64,000 bases of DNA from Watersipora subatra (GCF_963576615.1 NC_088717.1:35667802-35731801); one strand, 5' to 3'. Counted from the stretch's first letter, positions 45,801-57,900 are shown. Made by a program: numbers and translations. Notes: generated by a model from the sequence alone, not told the origin.

Positions 45801-47884
45801 GGCCAATCATTACAACATGTTTGGCAAACTCTTCTGGCCAACGCCAAATAATGGGGAGTGCCTTCATACAAACGCCAAGGTCAAATGTATTGAGGACCCA
45901 TTTCTGACCCACCTCGGCTGTGGCTGCCTCAGACCGCTTCAGTAGCTCACGAACGACTGTGTTGTCAGTTATTGGTTGATGAATAGGTGTAAAGTAGTCA
46001 ACAGTTGATTTCCTTGGTGGCGGAGTTCCAGTTGCAGAGATGAACCCCCCTAGTCCAGGCACAGGCTGTTCACCACTGCTTCCAATATACCTGCTGAAGA
46101 GCCAGACGTAGTACTCTTCTTTCTTGGTAGTATAAACTGTTTCATTTTTAACAGGTGGTGTGAATGAAGAGCCATCTGGAAACACTGGTCCAATACGAGT
46201 GAAGTGCAGGGGTGGGAGGGTTTCTGGTGTATCAACTTTCAAGCTACGCTGTTTGGATTTATTCATCATTGGAAGCATTCGGACATTTGAATTTTGGATC
46301 CCGGGCTTGACCTCCTGTACCATGATTCCCCCAGCACTGTTGACAATATTGCTGCCATGAACATTCGTTGTAGTTTTGTTGAGGTTGTCCCACTCACAAT
46401 GAAATACCATGTTGCCCTCTCCTGTCACAATCTGGGGTGTGAGATAGGTTGATACCTCATCCAGGACCTTGGCCAGTGCAGTTTCCATCTCTAAACCAAA
46501 ATCATGTCTCGGAGTGACCAAGTCGGTGCAATATCTTGGTGAGCTGCTTGCTACGAAACAAGTGTCGAACGGTCACACACAGTAGCATGTGCTTTGGTAA
46601 TTTCCATTTTCCATCGGACACTGCACGGCAAATGTCTTGCCCAATGGAGAATACCAGTCGCTTCAGCTTTTCACTTGTATCTACGTCTTCTTTTCCTGAC
46701 ATCACCATGCTTAGAAAACGAATGAGATCAGATGGTAGTAGATCATCACAGCTGAGGTCCATATCATCTAATGTTGGCGGCCATGGGAGGACTTTGGAGT
46801 CTTTGTAAGCCTGTAGAATATTACTGCGAAGAAGCAGAGCAGCGTTTTGGTATTTGTCTTTGCTACCAAGTGTGTAAACTTGTGCTAAAGCATCGTTAAC
46901 CGAAATATTGGAATTGTACACAAGCCAAAAGGAAATTGCATCAAGTTTGTCATGATCAACCTTCAGAAAGGACACATGCTCCTTGATTGAATCATTTTGT
47001 AGACGTTTCAGGAGTTTCTCTGAGCGGTAGTTTTCATTCTCCTGCCCATTGCGTTTCAGTTCTTCAATATAGAGCAAGCGCAATGATGTTAGACGCAGGA
47101 CTTCATTCCGTTGGATGACATGAGTTCGAATGTGCTCCCGTACAGAATTCAGTGCCTTCTCATAAGCGGCCGAAATCTTCGCGTGTTCAGTACGCTTTGG
47201 GTCATTTGCTCTGTTAACCCCGCGTTCAAAGTTAGCAAATGCGGTGTGGAATGATCTCAAACATGATGGGTGATGTTTTGCTTCTACAGCAAAGAGGTCT
47301 ACATTTTTCACACGTCTATGAAGCCGAAACATGCCCATTTTTTCAGCTCTCGATTCAATTTGTTCCCATGCATTTTCCTTGTTTCTCCAAGATGAGAAAT
47401 GGACAGGTCGTGCAGTTTTTCGATCAGCACCTTTGATCTCTACTTTCTCACAAAAAATGCACTCCTCTGAAAAGACAGGTCCAGTTGAATGTCTACGAGG
47501 TGAATGCAATAGCGAGGTGGATGCCTGTGGTTCCTCAGTTGTCTTATTTTCTATAAGATGCAGATTGCCAGAGAACCGCTGATAACACTGACGGTGATAC
47601 CCATTATTTTCAAGGTCCTCGGGGACAGTCTCAGGAATCTGGTCGCATACAGACTGCATACGATAGGGAGATGCATGTGGCTGACAGAGCCGCAGGTCCC
47701 GGATTTCATGAAGGTGCTTTAGTTTATCAAATGCAGTTCCTTTGATTCTACTGAGTGGGGTAAAAGGCCCATGATCAGAGATGGATAACACATGAAGCAT
47801 GCATACAGGTGCAGGTGAAGCAGGCTTTTTGCTCAGGCTGGTGCGTTCAGTGCTGGCAGATTCAGCATTCCTTCGCTTTGGCAT
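42814..47884 (-). CDS. Transposase-like protein with C-terminal XPG/FEN1-like nuclease (near-intact)
   Basis: Exons: 47884-45275, 45113-44941, 44854-44391, 44293-43679, 43590-42814, all with GT-AG ends and consistent phases. The protein starts MPKRRNAESAS. Its first 250 residues contain zinc-type motifs (GYHRQCYQRFSG; ECIFCEKVEI; HHPSCLRSFHTAF). Its middle, rich in helices, is of unknown fold (GNMVFHCEWDNLNKTT; LGGFISATGTPPPRKST). Its last exon has the acidic clusters of an XPG/FEN1-type nuclease: NQEETDTRVVLYLHHA, VRTPDTDIFVILLYHA and GFYVFTGEDCTSAFKGKGK (compare FEN1 E.E.., D.D and the D before the G.G helix). Two lesions are visible: a shift near 46505 in LGHSET / DFGLEMETAL, and a shift in a run of six A (plus-strand T6, 42821-42826) that cuts off an acidic tail (DDQEEAEDNCEDEETDSF) visible in the next frame. 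Everything else is open. Confidence 0.85.
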
Positions 47885-48368
47885 GATGGCGAACTTATAC
47901 CAAAACTATTACTCTGAAATGAGAAGTATAGGCCTATAACCAACATGATGAAGTGTTTTGAAATATTACTACCAATGACACTAAGTCATGCAAGTAATTG
48001 CATTAATTGTCTTATCAAATAGAGCTTGAGAGATTATATAAACACCTTTTACCTATCTGACTATAAGCAGACTAAATTATGATAAACCTAGAAAAGATAA
48101 ACCTAGAATGATTCATAAATTGCTGAAAAACACACTGCTTCATCCAATATAAATGACACGGATTCAATGAATCACATCCTCTCCTATTCAGTAAAGTGTT
48201 GCCACCTATGATGAAATGATAAAAAATATTTCACTGCTTAATAAACACTAATTGGTAAGTACCCTCAGAATCTCTCATTACCTGACTATATCTCATTATA
48301 ATAAAACAAATAAGCAAAAGGCACATTCAAATATAGTCTAATAATAAACATCAACCCATAAAACAAGG

Positions 48369-48753
48369 GTACAGACAACACGTTCTTCACGATTGCTATA
48401 ACATTTGCAAAGATATGGTAAAAATAGGTTTTTCAGTAATGGCGGCACTAATTTGCATATCTTACATGTCAGGAACACATGTGGTCACTATGAGACTGGT
48501 CTTATATTGATGCTAGACCCTCAAAACCTGGGTCTAGACACCTATTTTTGCAGTTATCTGTTGTATTGGCGGAGTTATAGCGATTTTAGTATTTTCATGT
48601 AATGGCGGCTTAATTTGCATAAAATAGGCACTTGGGACAATATTTCAAATTTTTAACATAGCAAACCGTTTTCTACACATTTTTCCCCATAGGAAGACAT
48701 CAATTAGAAATTGATTTCCGGGGGGTGCACGCAGACCCCCTCTATCAACTAGA
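48369..48753 (-). repeat. Right long terminal inverted repeat
   Basis: Inverse of 42208-42591. It lies upstream of the gene, so its inner part may also contain or border the promoter (the start codon is at 47884, about 480 bp inside). Confidence 0.92.
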
Positions 48754-49420
48754 CTAATATATATAGAAAAATTTATAATAAGAAAGCTATGGCCTGGCGT
48801 CCACCGCACACTCCCCTCCATTAGAGACTGTGTAATTGAAACAAAAAGGTTGGAGTAACCAGCTGGGCCTACGTCTCAAACTGCTCAGCGTAATCTTCAA
48901 TCAGGTCATTTCTCAATCAATCAATCGCTTGGTTTCAGTGGATAACTGGTGGTGTGTCATTGCTCTGGCACTACGAGCCGCCTTTCTGCACCGACTAATT
49001 TCTTCTCAGAGCTGTTGTTGTATTGTCTGGATACAAGTGGGTAGCTGGAGGCTATATGGTGACTGTCCTGGTAGTGTGGTCAGGCAGTCTGGGCTAGGCT
49101 CCTGGGTCGTCTGGTCGGTAGCTTGTCTCTTTCTAGGCAAGAGGCTCCGGTTATGGCTGGGCCTCTGTATCCTCTTGCTGGTTGTCAGAGAGGGTATGCA
49201 GGGTATCATAGCAGTAACTTTCCACGCCATGTTTGACACAAACTGGGCCCATCTTGGTTGGTTCACTAGATATATTACAGGGTCTGCTTGTCCCACCTGG
49301 CAATGCTTCTGATGCAGCATAAGTGGTTCCTTCGGTACGTGCTGGTAGCGGCAGGCGCAGACGTATACAGCAAAATGCTGCAGTACATGGGGTTTACCCT
49401 GTCTGGAACTAGTGACAAAT
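48754..49420. other. Unassigned GC-richer tract
   Basis: This 0.65-kb stretch is richer in G and C than its neighbours and holds overlapping frames on both strands. The minus-strand reading has a charged helical piece (TETKRLIDRLRNDLIEDYAE) after a serine/proline/arginine-rich piece, reminiscent of a retroelement gag, but nothing diagnostic. Left unassigned. Confidence 0.35.
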
Positions 49421-49493
49421 TCACATAGTTCCTTGCGGGTTTGTTTTTCATACCATTAAGGGATGAAAGACAAACCCGCAAGGAACTATGTGA
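49421..49493. repeat. Perfect 23-bp inverted repeat
   Basis: Arms 49421-49443 and 49471-49493 are perfectly complementary (TCACATAGTTCCTTGCGGGT and on), with a 27-bp loop in which pairing partly continues. A short IR around GGTAC follows (49506-49530). It may be the tip of a palindromic element next to the MITE. Confidence 0.9.
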
Positions 49494-49532
49494 CCTTCAC
49501 CTTAATGGTACTATTATCATCAGTACCATTAA

Positions 49533-50392
49533 AAGTTGACTTGCAACAAAATTCACATTACAGTTCTTTGGTATCAAAAAATTCACTGTCTTACTCTGTT
49601 GTGTAGTAAGTGCCAAATGTGTGGAAAAGTGATTACAAGCCTTTAAAAGTTTAAAAACGAAAAGCCGCCGTAGACTGGAGTCACTTTATTTCTCTGATGT
49701 AGCCGTGAAATTTATTTATTGTCTTGTCACGGACGTTCTCACGTGAATTGAAAGCCCAATAAAACTTGTCGTAGCACTAGTTTATGACAAACACTTCGGG
49801 TTTTACCGAAGACCCGTATCAAATATAGATGCTCGCTACTTTACAGTTTTGTTTCGGCCTGGTCTAATCGGCAAGTCGTAATCTGATCATGTGACCCAAT
49901 ACTTCGCAAATAATTTTCGCAACACTTTTCGATTATCACAGGTGACCAACAGGCTCGTCATGATTATCAGACAATGATATGTACTCCTTCGAGGTTAGAC
50001 TAAAAAATTATATGAATTTTTACGGCAAGTTATAAGATATCACTGCTAAAAGTGACAGCATTTACAATGACGATAAAACAGACGCGTAAGAACAATAGAC
50101 ATGGTTTTATTGAATGCTTTGAGTATATTTGTGAAAATATTTCGACGAATAAGGTTGCATGAAAGTGCAAACAGAAACCATCTAACACAGCTACGTCACA
50201 TTTGAGCCATTTTGGAAAGAGAATCCAAATTACGGCGGTCTCGTGTGGCTGCGATTAACTGTTCATTTTTTAGCTTTTAAGAGCTTGTAGTCACATTCCC
50301 ACATATTTGGCACCTACAACACAACAGAGTAAGACGTGGTGAATCTTTTGATATCAAATAACTGTAATGTGAATTTTGTTGCAAGTCAACCT
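49533..50392. mobile_element. MITE, 0.86 kb, TTAA target duplication
   Basis: TTAA stands at both sides (49529-49532 and 50393-50396). The ends are inverted repeats of about 130 bp: AAGTTGACTTGCAACAAAAT on the left, AGGTTGACTTGCAACAAAAT on the minus strand at the right. The arms continue through ACAACACAACAGAGTAAGAC-like sequence. There is no coding capacity. TTAA duplications are made by piggyBac and Kolobok transposases, so it is probably mobilised by one of these. Confidence 0.85.
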
Positions 50393-50929
50393 TTAAGGTA
50401 TGAAAGAGTCAGCTTTTCTGTCGAAAATTCTCATAGATCCTGATTGGTGCATCAAGTGCTTGCAAATCTTTGCTACAATGAAGTGTGACTGTTACCATTA
50501 CTACTTAACTGTCTTTTCCAAATCTGAGTTGTTTCATAGGATAAATATATGGCTAACCTTGTTCTACAATAAAATTATTTTCCATATTTTTGTTTTCTAA
50601 ACCTTTACTACACATGAGGGGTCACAGCTAACAGAGTGCAAATTTTTGTCTATAAACTTTTGACAGAACTTCAGGTTGGTCGGTGATTGTCGGTTCTGCT
50701 TACTACATAGCTGTTGTGCTTTCCCATGCCAACGAGAGAAAGAAAAGCTTCATTTACTATTTGACCATTCTACACTCAATGTGATAATGTTTTATCATCT
50801 GATGAGCCATGTCTACACCAACTTTGATTATTCTAGTTCCAAAATGGAGCCAGCTTTTTGATAGAAAGGTCATTGAGTGTCTGGCTATCATGCTATACCT
50901 GATCAAAGATTTTATAAACGTTTTAATCC

Positions 50930-51663
50930 AACATAATGAAATTCCTCTCACACCAGCACCCTGTGAGGATGGGAAAACGTGAAATATTGCAATTCATTTT
51001 TTTTTCAATATTAGCCCGCACTTCAGTCTTGTGGCATATTTTTTCTATTTGTAATGTTGTTTCGAGTATTGGCGCCTTTCCCATGAAGGTCTTTCATCAA
51101 CACAAAGGAATTGTACCAATTATCCATTATCAGATTTGTAACAGACCAACCCTAAGGTTGAGCACTTTCTTGTATGCAACTCCCTGACTTGTATCTGTAA
51201 TTTCCTGATCTTGACCACTGTATAGAACATTTCTACAGATGTATCCAGTGTCAAATTCAGCCAGAACTGCCTTTTCAAACCAAAACAAGGCTATATTTTG
51301 ATGAACTGTTTGAATAAATTATGACCTTTGTACAGTAGGAGTGTCTCATTTATATAGCTATTTTGCTTAGGGCAATACACTTCGCAGAACGTAGGGTTGA
51401 GTTTCTCAAGAATTTGATTTCTATAGTTTACGCTGCTAGTTGAAGGAATGTTACTGTCAGCAATACAGAGACTGCTTGGACTTCGCAAAAACTTGTTGCG
51501 ATGGGAGAGATAATGTTGTTTGGATCCGTACTCCAGTATGGTTTGAGAGTTGGCTTACGTACCATCTTGGTGAGCATGAATAATGCAAATACTTTTAGTT
51601 CATTCATAGTGATGGGCTTCTATCCATTGATTGGCGTAGTGCCAAATCAGTTGGTCTCCACCA
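50930..51663 (-). pseudogene. Second piggyBac-type transposase relic
   Basis: Minus-strand blocks: FALFMLTKMVRKPTLKPYWS with TDP (51600-51520), FCEVYCPKQNSYINETLLLY with KGHNLFKQF (about 51390-51295), LAEFDTGYICRNVLYSGQD (51270-51205), VLNLRVG and MDNWYNSFVLMKDLHGKGA (about 51130-51060). The motifs follow piggyBac order, but the first catalytic aspartate (IDE) is NE here while MDNWYNS keeps the second. Several stops and shifts. It differs clearly from the copies at 31-33 kb and 38-40 kb and so represents another family. A fold-back element is inserted immediately 5' of it on the minus strand (51664), and the far flank resumes at 53917. Confidence 0.75.
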
Positions 51664-51977
51664 TACAGTTATCTCCCCCTAGAGTGATAACTGTGCATTC
51701 AACAACACGAGCGTTTCCGGTGCCAACAAGGAGCGTTTAGGCCACGCCCCTTTTTTGTGCTAGTCAATCGTAGTGATCGACAGAACAATAACGTCAGTCA
51801 TGAGAATGATCATGAATTTCCAGTTAAGATAGTAATTATTGCTCATATTAAAGAAATGATGATTATAGTTTATTACTCTAATATATGCTTATTATTTAAA
51901 GCAATTCAATACCTACATGCATTGCAAAGGCACTGAATAGATGGTGTTAAGTAAGTGAGTTAATGCAATCAGTTACT

Positions 51978-52022
51978 CCAATGATATACAGCCCCCACAC
52001 ATGAGGGGCTGTATATCATTGG
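51978..52022. repeat. Perfect hairpin, 18-bp arms
   Basis: CCAATGATATACAGCCCC (51978-51995), a 9-base loop, then its exact inverse (52005-52022). It lies within the left arm of the fold-back element and is absent from the right arm, where GAGTAACTGCTTGC continues instead. Confidence 0.93.
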
Positions 52023-52218
52023 TTATTCATAGGTAAGATAGATAGTCATACTGGGGTTGTATTACATTGGTGTGATGGGAAGCTAATCGACTGCCATCAA
52101 CTGAAAGTATTGACATTGTATGGTGATAGAGTGATTCATTGTCACCTCAGTTCACAAACAGCCCTTGCATGTAATATTAGATTTCAATACATATCAATCA
52201 AATACATAGACTAGCTTG

Positions 52219-52256
52219 AAGCAAAGATGTCCACTAGTTAGTGGACATCTTTGCTT
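52219..52256. repeat. Perfect hairpin, 18-bp arms, 2-base loop
   Basis: AAGCAAAGATGTCCACTA and its inverse flank GT. It lies in the centre of the fold-back element. Confidence 0.93.
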
Positions 52257-52964
52257 GATGTAAGCATGTAAGCAAGCAAAAAGTTTGAAAGTTAGAGTGG
52301 CAAATGTTGTTATATGTTAGATAAAAATAAATTATACTTAATTATACTAAATTATAATTGTTTAAAAATAAAATAGACTTTTTATTACTTTATTTATTAA
52401 ATAAAGTAATAAAAAAGTAGTTGTGAATTAATTTATTTATTAAATAAAGTGATAAAAATTAGCTATGATTACAATAATTTTTATTGTAATCATTGCTAAA
52501 CAGATTATATTTAGCATTACTTGCTAATTATTTTACATTTAAACACATTTGCAGTTTCATTTTTCTTCTTAATTCATTTTAACAAAAAACTTCTTTCATG
52601 ATATGAAGTTTAAAAGTTGTAGTTGTTTGGAAAAGCTTGCAAACCTTTAGAGTTGTTTTTTTCCTCTTAATTCATTTAAACTGCTTAAAAATATTTTCTC
52701 ATGATATGAAGTTTAAAAGTTAGAATAGTAAATGTTATATAAAAATAAATTTTCTGTCCAAATACTTTTTTATTACTCGAGCAACACCGGGTAGTACAGC
52801 TCATAGTTGATGGCAGTTGATTAGCTTCCCATCACACCAATGTAATACAACCCCAGTATGACTATGTATGTTATCTATGAGTAACTGCTTGCATTACTTT
52901 CACTCACTATCTATTCAGTGTCTTGGCAAGTCATGTAGATATCAGGGATTATGTGTATGTCACA

Positions 52965-53645
52965 ATTTCCATTTTCATAATTCATTTCCATATTATTTCC
53001 ATTTCCATAACATTTCCATAATTCATTTCCATATTATTTCTATTTCCATAACATTTCCCTACTTCATTTCCATATTATTTCCATAATTCATTTCCATACT
53101 ATTTCCATAAAAGTTCCATAATTCATTTCAATATTAATTCCATTTCCATAATTCATTTCCATATTAATTCCATTTCCATAATTCATTTCCATATTATTTC
53201 CATTTCCATATTATTTCCATTTCCATAATTCATTTCCATATTAATTCCATTTCCCTACTTCATTTCCATAGTATTTCCATTTCCATAATTCATTTCCATT
53301 TCCATAAAAGTTCCATAATTCTTTTCCATATTATTTCCATTTCCATATTATTTCCATTTCCATATTATTTCCATTTCCATAATTCATTTCCATATTAATT
53401 CCATTTCCATAATTCATTTCCATATTATTTCCATTTCCATAATTCATTTCCATATTATTTCCATAACATTACCCTCCTTCATTTCCATATTATTTCCATT
53501 TTTATAGCATTTCCATAATTCATTTCTATATTATTTCCATTTTCATACCATTTCCATACTTGTAAAATAAAATTTCCATATTCATTTCCCTAAAATTATG
53601 GAAATATTTATGTTTATGGAAATGAAAAAGTAAACATTTCCATAA
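52965..53645. repeat. ATTTCCATA minisatellite in one arm of the fold-back element
   Basis: Dozens of interleaved words ATTTCCATA / TTCCATTTCC / ATAATTC over ~680 bp. Near the right end (53596-53625) the word is inverted (TTATGGAAAT), giving a local hairpin. The left arm of the element has no such array. Confidence 0.95.
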
Positions 53646-53928
53646 TATGTTTAGCAATCCCTGGTAGGTATTGAATTGCTTTAAACAATAAGCATATATT
53701 AGAGTAATAAACTATAATCATCATTTCTTTAATATGAGCATTAATTACTATCTCAACTGGAAATTCATGATCCTTGTTTAACCCTTCTCATGGCTGATGT
53801 TATTGATCTAGTCAATCACTACGACTGACTAGCACAAAAAAGAGGCGTGGCCTAAACGCTCCTTGTTGGCACCAAAAATGCTCGTGTAGTTATCACTCTA
53901 GGGGGAGATAACTCTATGGTCTCCACCA

Positions 53929-54885
53929 GCAGCACTAAAAGTCCAGAACAGTGGATTTGGCCTCCGTTCTCATTTTCAATCTTGGAACTCTTATGAACTG
54001 CATAGGTTGGTTTTCCTGTGGTTAGTTTTTCTGCCAATCCTAACCCTCTGCGAAACAGACAAAAATCTGGTTCATCGATACATGTATCATGCATTTGTAT
54101 TGGCAAATTTGTCCTTACTTTTTTTTATTTACCTCCAGAGTTCTACTCCTTTTTTCAGTCAAGCCTGAAACCAACATTTTACATAAAAAGTAGGTGAATC
54201 AGAACCACACACTAAAACTGCTAAAGTACACCTGTGCACACCAATATAAATCTACTAGCACATCGGCACGTGGGTAAGAAAAGCTCAACTTACCTGTGTC
54301 AGATTCATCATTAGATGGTGAACTTTTTTCTGTTGCTGTCACTAGGATTTGGAATTGATGCTCTAACAATGCTCACATCAAAGACAAGCGTCTTATGGAA
54401 GGCAACTTATAATATGTGGGTTTTTAATTATCCTACTCTTTACTTTTTAGGGCCTATTTGTCAATGTAATAATAAACAACAAAAAAAGCTAAAGTTAGAG
54501 CAGCTCCACTCAATTAGTCATTCTTATCTATAGCAAGAAATTTATTCATTGCATTTTAGTTGCTTTATCACCAGAACTCATGATTATGGATCAGGCATTC
54601 AGTAGTCCCTCAAAGGCATATCATCTGTGTAACTACTAGCGCAAGTAAGAGGTTCAGTCAGTTTTCAGTAACTACAGGCATGTGCAAAAGGCTGTGCTTG
54701 AGGCTCACCTTTTCTCAAACATTTTTGCTGAAAAGTATTTACCTAAAATGAACGAAACATTATGTTTCACACATGAATAACCACAATATCTGTTTCATAT
54801 TTGAGATCATGTCATAGCAGTTGTTGGCTGTATTTTAAGAAGTCTCTTCCTCAAACTCATGAATCGATGTTATTTGTTCTTGCAG
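53929..54885. other. Flank of the fold-back element, then no gene
   Basis: 53929-54110 is the continuation of the target sequence. Its minus-strand frame reads DEPDFCLFRRGLGLAEKLTT and GKPTYAVHKSSKIENENGG and may be more of the second piggyBac relic, though I do not recognise the motif. From 54110 on no coding sequence is visible until the splice acceptor at 54885. Confidence 0.5.
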
Positions 54886-54900
54886 TTTTATCCAAGGACG

Positions 54901-57900
54901 ATGGAGTCTGTAAATGATCAGTTATACTGTGACAAGTGTGGAAGAGAGTACAAGCTGAGAAGGGCCTTAGAAAAGCACCAGATCAAGTGTGTAAAAGTTG
55001 CGAAACGGAAATCACTTGGACAGGCAGTTACTGAGTCTAATGATGGGGCACTCATCAAGTTGGCAGCAGATCTACCTGAACTGGTCGTCAAGAAAGTCCG
55101 AAGGAAAAGTAAATCTATGAAGGTTTCGTTTCCTTTTTGATATTTGTCGATGTTCTCAATAGATTTTGTAACAGGTTTCACTTTTACTTGATGAAATTCT
55201 TTGTTTTAATCTTGAACGGTTATAAAAAAGTACTACCACCATTTTGGTTTGTATTCTGTGTTATTCCCATTCTTATTATTCATGTTAGGTTGGTCTGTCT
55301 GAAGACTCTGGGAATGTTAATAAGACAGCAGGACATGGCCGAGGCAAGCCTAATCCTAAAAGTATCCTAGAACAGGTTGGTTTATCTGCAGATCATCTTC
55401 TGAATTGTCTATTCATAGTTCATGCACTCTTTTGGTTGCTATAACCTGTACACTTGCATCTATTTGGTTAAGTTTGTACACTGATCATTTTTGTACACTA
55501 GTCATGTTTGTACACTGATCATGTTTGTACATTGATCATTTGTGTACGCTGATCATGTTTGTACCCTCATCAGGTTTGAACACTGATTATGACTATAAAC
55601 TGATTAGGTTTATAAACTGATGTACACTGAATGTTTTTTGTATCTTGACCATATACACGTATGTATGTCAATTACAATGAAACCTCCATTTGCACACCAT
55701 GGTGCTCAGTTTTTCAACCTTTCCCCTGTGGTGACGTTTAATTAGAGGTGACATTTAAATAAAGGGTGACACTATTCTTTGACCAGGTCGTCAAATTTTT
55801 GGAAAGATAATTTAACTTTTTTATAGATGAAGCGATGCTAATGTCAACTATATTTTACACTCTCTTTTGAGCGAATCGACATTCTTGCCTCTGCAATAAT
55901 TATAATAATACAACATTTCTGCTTAACAGTTTTAATATAGGTCGAGGTATCAGACCGTGTTAAACAAGCAACTATATTGATTATTAAACATTAGCCTGGT
56001 ACTGTTATTAATTATTTTGGTTGTGTCGGTTTCAATGTTTTAAAGAAAAAAACCATAAAAAGTTTTGAAATTGAAGAGCCTAGCGCTAAAAGTGCTCAAG
56101 TCACAAAATGTCCAATTAAATCAGCAGCTCATTAAAGATTTAAAGTTTATGGTAAATCATACTAATAGCTTTTTTGAAACATCTTTCACACCTTCCTTGA
56201 CTACTGTGTTAACTTGACATTTGACATGAGTTACGAGGTTTTTTTAAAAACGGTAGGCGGGTGAGCAAAAAAATGAATTATGGACTTAAGCACTTTTTAC
56301 TCAAATTCCGGACTTGAGTACTTCTTGCACCGCGACATTGCTGTGGCCTAATACAATCTGTTAAAATGCTAGTATCCGACATAATACGAGACTGTGCAAT
56401 ATAATGTATGATCAGAATATATAATGAAGTTATCTTATGATAATATGATACATGACTGGAATATGAGACTAAACCATTGAGATAATTAATACTAAAAGGG
56501 GAGACCTGGAGAGTATAATGTGACTAAAATAATAAAACGAAACTATGCAATAAAGTAAAAGTTCTGCGCTCTACTCCCTATCATCATCATCATCTAGATC
56601 TGCAATGGCAGCACTGTATGGTTTAAGTTTGTCATAAAAAGTGACTCTCGCATCTAGATGTATGTGGGCGAGAAGCGCCTTCACATCGTTGTATTTAGCC
56701 TCTTTGATCGCGTGGAAGTTTCCTGGTGGGTAGGCCTGGCAAAGATTGGTAGGGTTGGTGAGATTCACCATCTTCATTCCTCTTTTCAAGATGATAACTG
56801 GAGTGGTACAGTCAGCTGTCATGGCAGTTCGGCTTGTCACCGTCTTTCCAAGTTGGAATCGAACTCCCCGAAATGCCGCAATACCAGTTACTGCTTTTAC
56901 AACGGGCTCGTAAGCATCTTTATAGTTCATGACAGTTATAACTGGTGTGTCATCTGGTAGCATATCATCTGTCAGCGGGTGTTCAACAAAGGCTATCCGG
57001 AATGGTTTCTGTTGGTCTGTCGTTTTTATTAGGTTGACCCACTCCGACGGTAAAGTCACACGGTCCTTTTTCTTTCTTCTTTTCTCGATGCGACCAAAGT
57101 CTCTGTATAATAAACACTTCACGTTAGTGAACGTGTAAGATTACAAGATTGCAATATATTTTTTCTCGTAATAACGTGAACTTAGAATCACATAACCAGT
57201 AATAACATCTACTCACCGGTCACAAGGCATACGACTATGTCCATGTAGAGGGTACTTTACTTCGATCTCCTTGAGTGTGCATCCAGCCTTGTTGACTAGG
57301 CTACAGAGATAGGCGTAGATGTATCTGAAAAAAATAGAACACATGCATAAGCCTACCATTCTCATACTAGAAATATAAAAATACAACGCTTTAAAATGAG
57401 ATGTGTAACTAACACTGTCATGACGTGTACTAACCTGTTCTTATTTTGCGAGAAGCAGTTGTCAGCAAAGATGGTCAGCTTAGTAATATTGTCCGGAAGC
57501 TTGAGCTCAATCGTCAAGGATTGAAATTACATCATTAGGGCCCTTCCCAGCATAATGTTCCGCATATAAGTACATGTAGGGCTGATCGGTAACCATGCTG
57601 TGTAAACATAGGTTGTGTATCCATAGCTGCCGCTTGTAATATTCTTGGCCAATTCCAGTTAATGAGAGTGGTAAGTTCTTTTCATAGTCCATACATATCA
57701 CATCTGTATTTCCAGCCAGTTTCGCTGCTTCCAAATCTTCTTTCATTTGGACATTGAAGACGTCTGCCTTTCGAATGTGGAGCTCGTGTTGCGCCGTTAG
57801 CTCTCTAGCTTTCCCAGGATCCCCACCCATCTCGGCAGCTTTAATATCTGCGGTGAACTTTTCACATTTGTCACAAATATCACTCCGGGGATATCCGAAT

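Larger units (their letters stand above)
42208..48753 (-). mobile_element. Large XPG-nuclease DNA transposon with ~384-bp TIRs (Academ-like)
   Basis: Terminal inverted repeats 42208-42591 and 48369-48753 are about 97% identical by eye and both begin near AGTTG(G/A)TAGAGGGGGTCT. Between them lies a single minus-strand gene with five GT-AG exons and about 1,550 codons. It has zinc-binding motifs at the front and a PIN/XPG-FEN1-like nuclease domain at the end. Academ transposons are known to encode an XPG-type nuclease and to make 3-4-bp target duplications, which makes them the nearest described group. The exact ends and any target duplication could not be fixed, because the flanks are AT-rich and partly continue the inverted repeat. 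At 6.5 kb with long, little-diverged ends it is the youngest-looking element in the window. Confidence 0.85.
51664..53916. mobile_element. Fold-back, MULE-like non-autonomous element with 12-bp target duplication
   Basis: TGGTCTCCACCA occurs on both sides (51652-51663 and 53917-53928). The element starts TACAGTTATCTCCCCCTAG and ends with its inverse. The arms are long: about 440 bp on the left (51664 to about 52105). On the right they run from about 52800 to 53916, where a ~680-bp minisatellite splits the arm between ATATCAGGGATT and AATCCCTGG. The centre (52110-52790) is very AT-rich and non-coding. The long arms and long target duplication fit Mutator-like or fold-back elements, although 12 bp is at the long end for MULEs. 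Confidence 0.82.

Noticed and set aside
48836..49312. 158-codon plus-strand frame and 104-codon minus-strand frame
   Set aside because: No motif on either strand; the GC-richer stretch gives long frames by chance. Kept only as an unassigned tract.
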